Shown here: positions 41,299 to 43,564 of the stretch, piece by piece | Position numbering within the stretch: position 1 is the first letter of the stretch | Layout: every line of letters starts with the position of its first letter | Program-made: the position numbers and the translations under genes | Source: a virus | Direction: 5' to 3' (one strand) | Virus record (IMG/VR): IMGVR_UViG_3300025645_000142 | Location: 1-43,564 of that record | DNA: 43,564 nucleotides | The notes under the pieces: model-generated | What the model was told of the DNA's origin: nothing | The model's input: only the letters and a program-made list of their open reading frames with translations | The model's database searches: none

Positions 41299-41649
41299 AT
41301 GGAACTAGAAAAATGGGGAATAAAAGAGGGCTGGTGCTGGAATGATGATAAAAAAGAAGCTAAAAAATGTATTCTTATTAAAGAGTATAAAAATAATAGT
41401 ACTTTAAAGTTTTGTTGTAAGATTTTAAATGGTGATGTACTTTCGTGTAGAAACTTCTCCGAAACAGACCCGAACGAAGAAGAGTTAAAAGTAGGCGAGT
41501 TTGCTTACTTTTGGCATGAAGAGTGGTTGAAAGATAAATATTTTGTGTATGGTAAATTAGAACTTATTGACACAAAATCAAACTTTCCTTTTAAAATTAA
41601 AAACTGGGGAGATTTTAAATTCTGCTCACATAAAAACCCACTTTTATAA
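41299..41649 (+). CDS. hypothetical protein upstream of ninG
   Basis: 116 aa with several Trp and Cys residues (EGWCWNDD, FCCKILNGDVLSC, FKFCSHKNP). Not recognised. Its stop overlaps the ninG ATG (TAATG), so the two are likely co-translated. Confidence 0.65.
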   Translation: MELEKWGIKEGWCWNDDKKEAKKCILIKEYKNNSTLKFCCKILNGDVLSCRNFSETDPNEEELKVGEFAYFWHEEWLKDKYFVYGKLELIDTKSNFPFKIKNWGDFKFCSHKNPLL

Positions 41650-42251
41650 TGCCACGGTGTAAAATATGCAAGAATAAGTTCGAGGCAAAGTATTTTCTTC
41701 AAAAGACGTGCTTTGAACCTTCTTGCATAATTTCTTTTAAAGATTTAGTCCAGCAAAAAGAGTGGAACGAAAGGAAGAAAAAACTTAAAATAGAGCTATA
41801 CCCAAAAGAAACAAAAAAAGCCCTACAAATAGAAATAAATAAACTTGTAAGGCTAATAGATGCTAAATTTGGGTATACCTGCATAGACTGTAATAAACCA
41901 TACGGAAAACAAGTAGATGCAGCACATTATACTTCCGTTGGTTCTAACGATACGATAAGGTTTCACTTAGATAATATTCATTCAGCGGATAGTTATTGTA
42001 ACAACTACAAAAACACTCACATATTAGATTATTATGAAGGTCTTATTTCGAGGTACGGAAAAGAATATGCTGAATACGTTAAAAACGAACTGCCACGTCA
42101 CAAAAAAATTAAACTTATGTCTAACGAGGTACATGAGAAAACAACGCTTGTAAGGAAGATTATTAGAGATTTTGACACGTTTAATTTTTCTAATAGTTTG
42201 GAAGCAAGAAGTATATTAAACGGCATTATAGGTATTTACGAAAAAAAATAA
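41649..42251 (+). CDS. ninG: NinG/Rap-like recombination nuclease
   Basis: 200 aa. The N-terminus has CKICKNKFEAKYFLQKTC, a zinc-like knuckle; the core GYTCIDCNKPYGKQVDAAHY, then SVGSNDTIRFHLDNIH and ADSYCNNYKN, is the NinG signature with an HNH-type His site. NinG/Rap of lambda cuts branched recombination intermediates. It lies between the primase-helicase and the SSB-like gene, a typical replication-recombination block. Confidence 0.85.
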   Translation: MPRCKICKNKFEAKYFLQKTCFEPSCIISFKDLVQQKEWNERKKKLKIELYPKETKKALQIEINKLVRLIDAKFGYTCIDCNKPYGKQVDAAHYTSVGSNDTIRFHLDNIHSADSYCNNYKNTHILDYYEGLISRYGKEYAEYVKNELPRHKKIKLMSNEVHEKTTLVRKIIRDFDTFNFSNSLEARSILNGIIGIYEKK

Positions 42252-42293
42252 TAAAAATAAACCTAAAAAGTTTTTTTAATCAAAACAATTAGT

Positions 42294-42301
42294 TATATTT
42301 G
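42294..42301 (+). promoter_or_regulatory. promoter (TATATTTG) for the SSB-like gene set
   Basis: TATATTTGCATAA is preceded by TTTTTTTAATCAAAAC, the same blocks as at the first early promoter (35085-35117) but with three more spacer bases. It is 26 bases before the ATG at 42327. Confidence 0.7.
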
Positions 42302-42326
42302 CATAACATTAAAACAATCAAATAAA

Positions 42327-42482
42327 ATGATAACAATAGTAAAAAACAATCAATTAGAAATGTATAAACTAGGTAACAGATTTTTCATAGTAGAAAATGA
42401 TGGAACTTGTATCTTTGCAAGTTCTTCACAAGTAAAAGTTAAAAACTTTTTTTACAAAACATCTTATAGTAGAGGACTTTAA
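42327..42482 (+). CDS. 51-aa hypothetical protein
   Basis: Reads MITIVKNNQLEMYKLGNRFF, with a beta-rich body and a basic end (KVKNFFYKTSYSRGL). It is the first frame after the promoter and ends 20 bases before the SSB-like gene. Small size; unrecognised. It could be a small regulator. Confidence 0.55.
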   Translation: MITIVKNNQLEMYKLGNRFFIVENDGTCIFASSSQVKVKNFFYKTSYSRGL

Positions 42483-42502
42483 ACAAAATAAAATAAAAAA
42501 AA

Positions 42503-43117
42503 ATGGCAATAATCGCAAAAAACAATGGGAGTGGAGTAAATTTTGAACCACTACCGGCAGGTTCTTATGCTGCAAGGTGTGTATCTATGATACATATTGG
42601 CACGATAGAAGAAAATATATTAGGAACAGTAAAAAAACTAAACAAGGTTAGGCTTTCATGGGAGTTGCCTACTGAGTTAAAAGTATTTAAAGAGGAAAAC
42701 GGTGAACAACCATATATATTGTCTAAAGAGTTTACTTTATCAATGCATGAAAAATCAACTTTAAGAAAGTTCTTAGAATCATGGAGAGGCAAAAACTTTA
42801 CAGAAGAACAAACTATATCTTTTGATATAACAGTCCTTTTAGGAAAGCCATGTTTATTGTCTGTAAAACATAAAGAAGCTAAAAATGGCAATATTTATGC
42901 TGAAATATCAGGGGTAAGCTTAATGCCTAAAGGCATGGAGTGTCCTTTACAGATTAATGAAACACAAGAGTTGTCTTATGATAATTGGAACCAGTCATTA
43001 TTTGTTTCATTACCAGATTTTTTAAAAGATAAAATAATGTCAAGTGATGAATATAAACAAATGGAAACGCCAAACCATATAGAGTCAAATGAGGTAGAAG
43101 ATGAGATTCCTTTTTAA
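42503..43117 (+). CDS. SSB-like protein (DUF669-type) with acidic tail
   Basis: 204 aa. An OB-like beta-rich core (PLPAGSYAARCVSMIHIG; NKVRLSWELPTE; QTISFDITVLLGKPCLLSV; AEISGVSLMPKGM) matches phage DUF669-type single-strand binding proteins. The end ESNEVEDEIPF mimics the SSB partner-binding tip. It would coat ssDNA at forks and recombination intermediates and recruit nucleases or helicase. It follows NinG and is the penultimate gene of the window. Confidence 0.7.
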   Translation: MAIIAKNNGSGVNFEPLPAGSYAARCVSMIHIGTIEENILGTVKKLNKVRLSWELPTELKVFKEENGEQPYILSKEFTLSMHEKSTLRKFLESWRGKNFTEEQTISFDITVLLGKPCLLSVKHKEAKNGNIYAEISGVSLMPKGMECPLQINETQELSYDNWNQSLFVSLPDFLKDKIMSSDEYKQMETPNHIESNEVEDEIPF

Positions 43118-43123
43118 AATAAA

Positions 43124-43558
43124 ATGAGCGAACTAAGTAAAATATACGAAAACATAAAAATATCTAATTTATCCAAAAAAGATATTTCAAAAATCGCAGA
43201 ATCTGAGAGTGAATTTATAAAAGAAAATGGGGGGGCATTAGAAGCCTTCTCATTTCTTAAAAAAGTTGAACACTTAGTAAAAACAACTTTAGACAAAATA
43301 AAGGATAACGCTTTAAACGATGTTTTAAAGGGCATAGACTATGCTCATGGCGTTAAATGTAGTGCAAGCGGTAAAACTACATATTACTACGATAATGACC
43401 GAGTATGGTGCGAATTAAGAGACAAGTTAAAAGAACGTGAGAAGCTACTAAGTGGGATAAAATACAGCTTAGAAGTTATAAACGAAGAAACAGGAGAGAT
43501 AGAAACACTTTACCCTCCTTACTCAAAAGTTAGTGAATACGTAAAGACAGAGTTTTGA
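43124..43558 (+). CDS. hypothetical helical early protein, last gene of the window
   Basis: 144 aa: N-terminal helices (IYENIKISNLSKKDISKIA), a middle ALEAFSFLKKVEHLVKTTLDKI and a C-terminal part with SASGKTTYYYDNDRVWCELRDKLKERE. Similar proteins often follow SSB-like genes in phages, possibly as recombination or ssDNA accessory factors. It begins 6 bases after the SSB-like stop. The window ends 6 bases after its stop; if circular, the next gene is at 110. Confidence 0.65.
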   Translation: MSELSKIYENIKISNLSKKDISKIAESESEFIKENGGALEAFSFLKKVEHLVKTTLDKIKDNALNDVLKGIDYAHGVKCSASGKTTYYYDNDRVWCELRDKLKEREKLLSGIKYSLEVINEETGEIETLYPPYSKVSEYVKTEF

Positions 43559-43564
43559 AATAAC

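Noticed and set aside
1-43564. Integrase, integron integrase or transposase
   Set aside because: No frame shows the tyrosine recombinase R-H-R-Y set, a serine recombinase start or a DDE pattern; none is reported.
1-43564. tRNA or other structured RNA genes
   Set aside because: No cloverleaf with a GTTC arm and CCA-compatible stem was recognised in the gaps, which are all below 300 bases.

Overview
The window looks like the whole or nearly whole genome of a tailed phage infecting a member of the Bacteroidota. The evidence is an AT-rich sequence, start codons with no consistent Shine-Dalgarno, repeated TAnnTTTG promoter elements just upstream of operons, a VirE/BT4734-type primase-helicase and a GH19-type endolysin. 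A terminase pair, portal, capsid, a 1,468-residue tape measure and tail proteins point to a long-tailed siphovirus-like particle. No integrase, excisionase or full-length repressor was found, so a strictly lytic (or otherwise non-integrating) lifestyle is the simplest reading. No tRNA, rRNA or CRISPR was seen.

Layout. (1) 1-580: end of the early/accessory region, with two small genes and an attC-like inverted repeat. (2) 626-28733, plus strand: late genes. A terminator and a promoter precede terS and terL. Then come an SGNH-esterase tail fibre, neck/connector genes, a probable frameshifted tail chaperone, the tape measure, distal tail genes with two tandem paralogue pairs, a probable tail tube, the portal, a Mu F-like head protein, scaffold, major capsid, a strong terminator, lysis genes (GH19 endolysin, holin-like and membrane proteins, spanin-like coiled coil) and a secreted protein, ending in a terminator. 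The tail-before-portal/capsid order is unusual. (3) 28698-34910, minus strand: a SNF2 helicase/beta-class methyltransferase fusion fed by three small overlapping genes, a GH99/WbsX-like protein with a membrane partner, and small cassette-like genes. (4) 35105-43558, plus strand: early region with small HTH/winged-helix proteins, small cassette-like genes, HNH nuclease, a replication initiator carrying iteron-like repeats, primase-helicase, NinG, and an SSB-like protein.

The most unexpected structure is a set of four imperfect inverted repeats (363-416, 34641-34734, 36468-36599, 37256-37349). They share a TAAC...GTTA outer core with extra unpaired bases on the left arm only, and two of them sit directly at the stop codon of a small gene. 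This is the architecture of integron attC recombination sites and gene cassettes, here in a phage with no integron integrase. A related 22-bp AT-rich motif occurs four times between small genes. One small gene (37364-37603) sits in a segment flanked by a perfect 23-bp direct repeat, as if recently inserted.

Other points for a second look are: a T9 slippery run with a protein-like -1 frame directly before the tape measure; five 11-bp iterons plus an AT-rich stretch inside the initiator gene; SSB-type acidic tails (DEDLPF, EDEIPF) on two unrelated proteins; a DnaJ-like zinc cluster in the portal; and many genes below 60 codons. All functional calls are from reading sequence motifs; no database search was possible.
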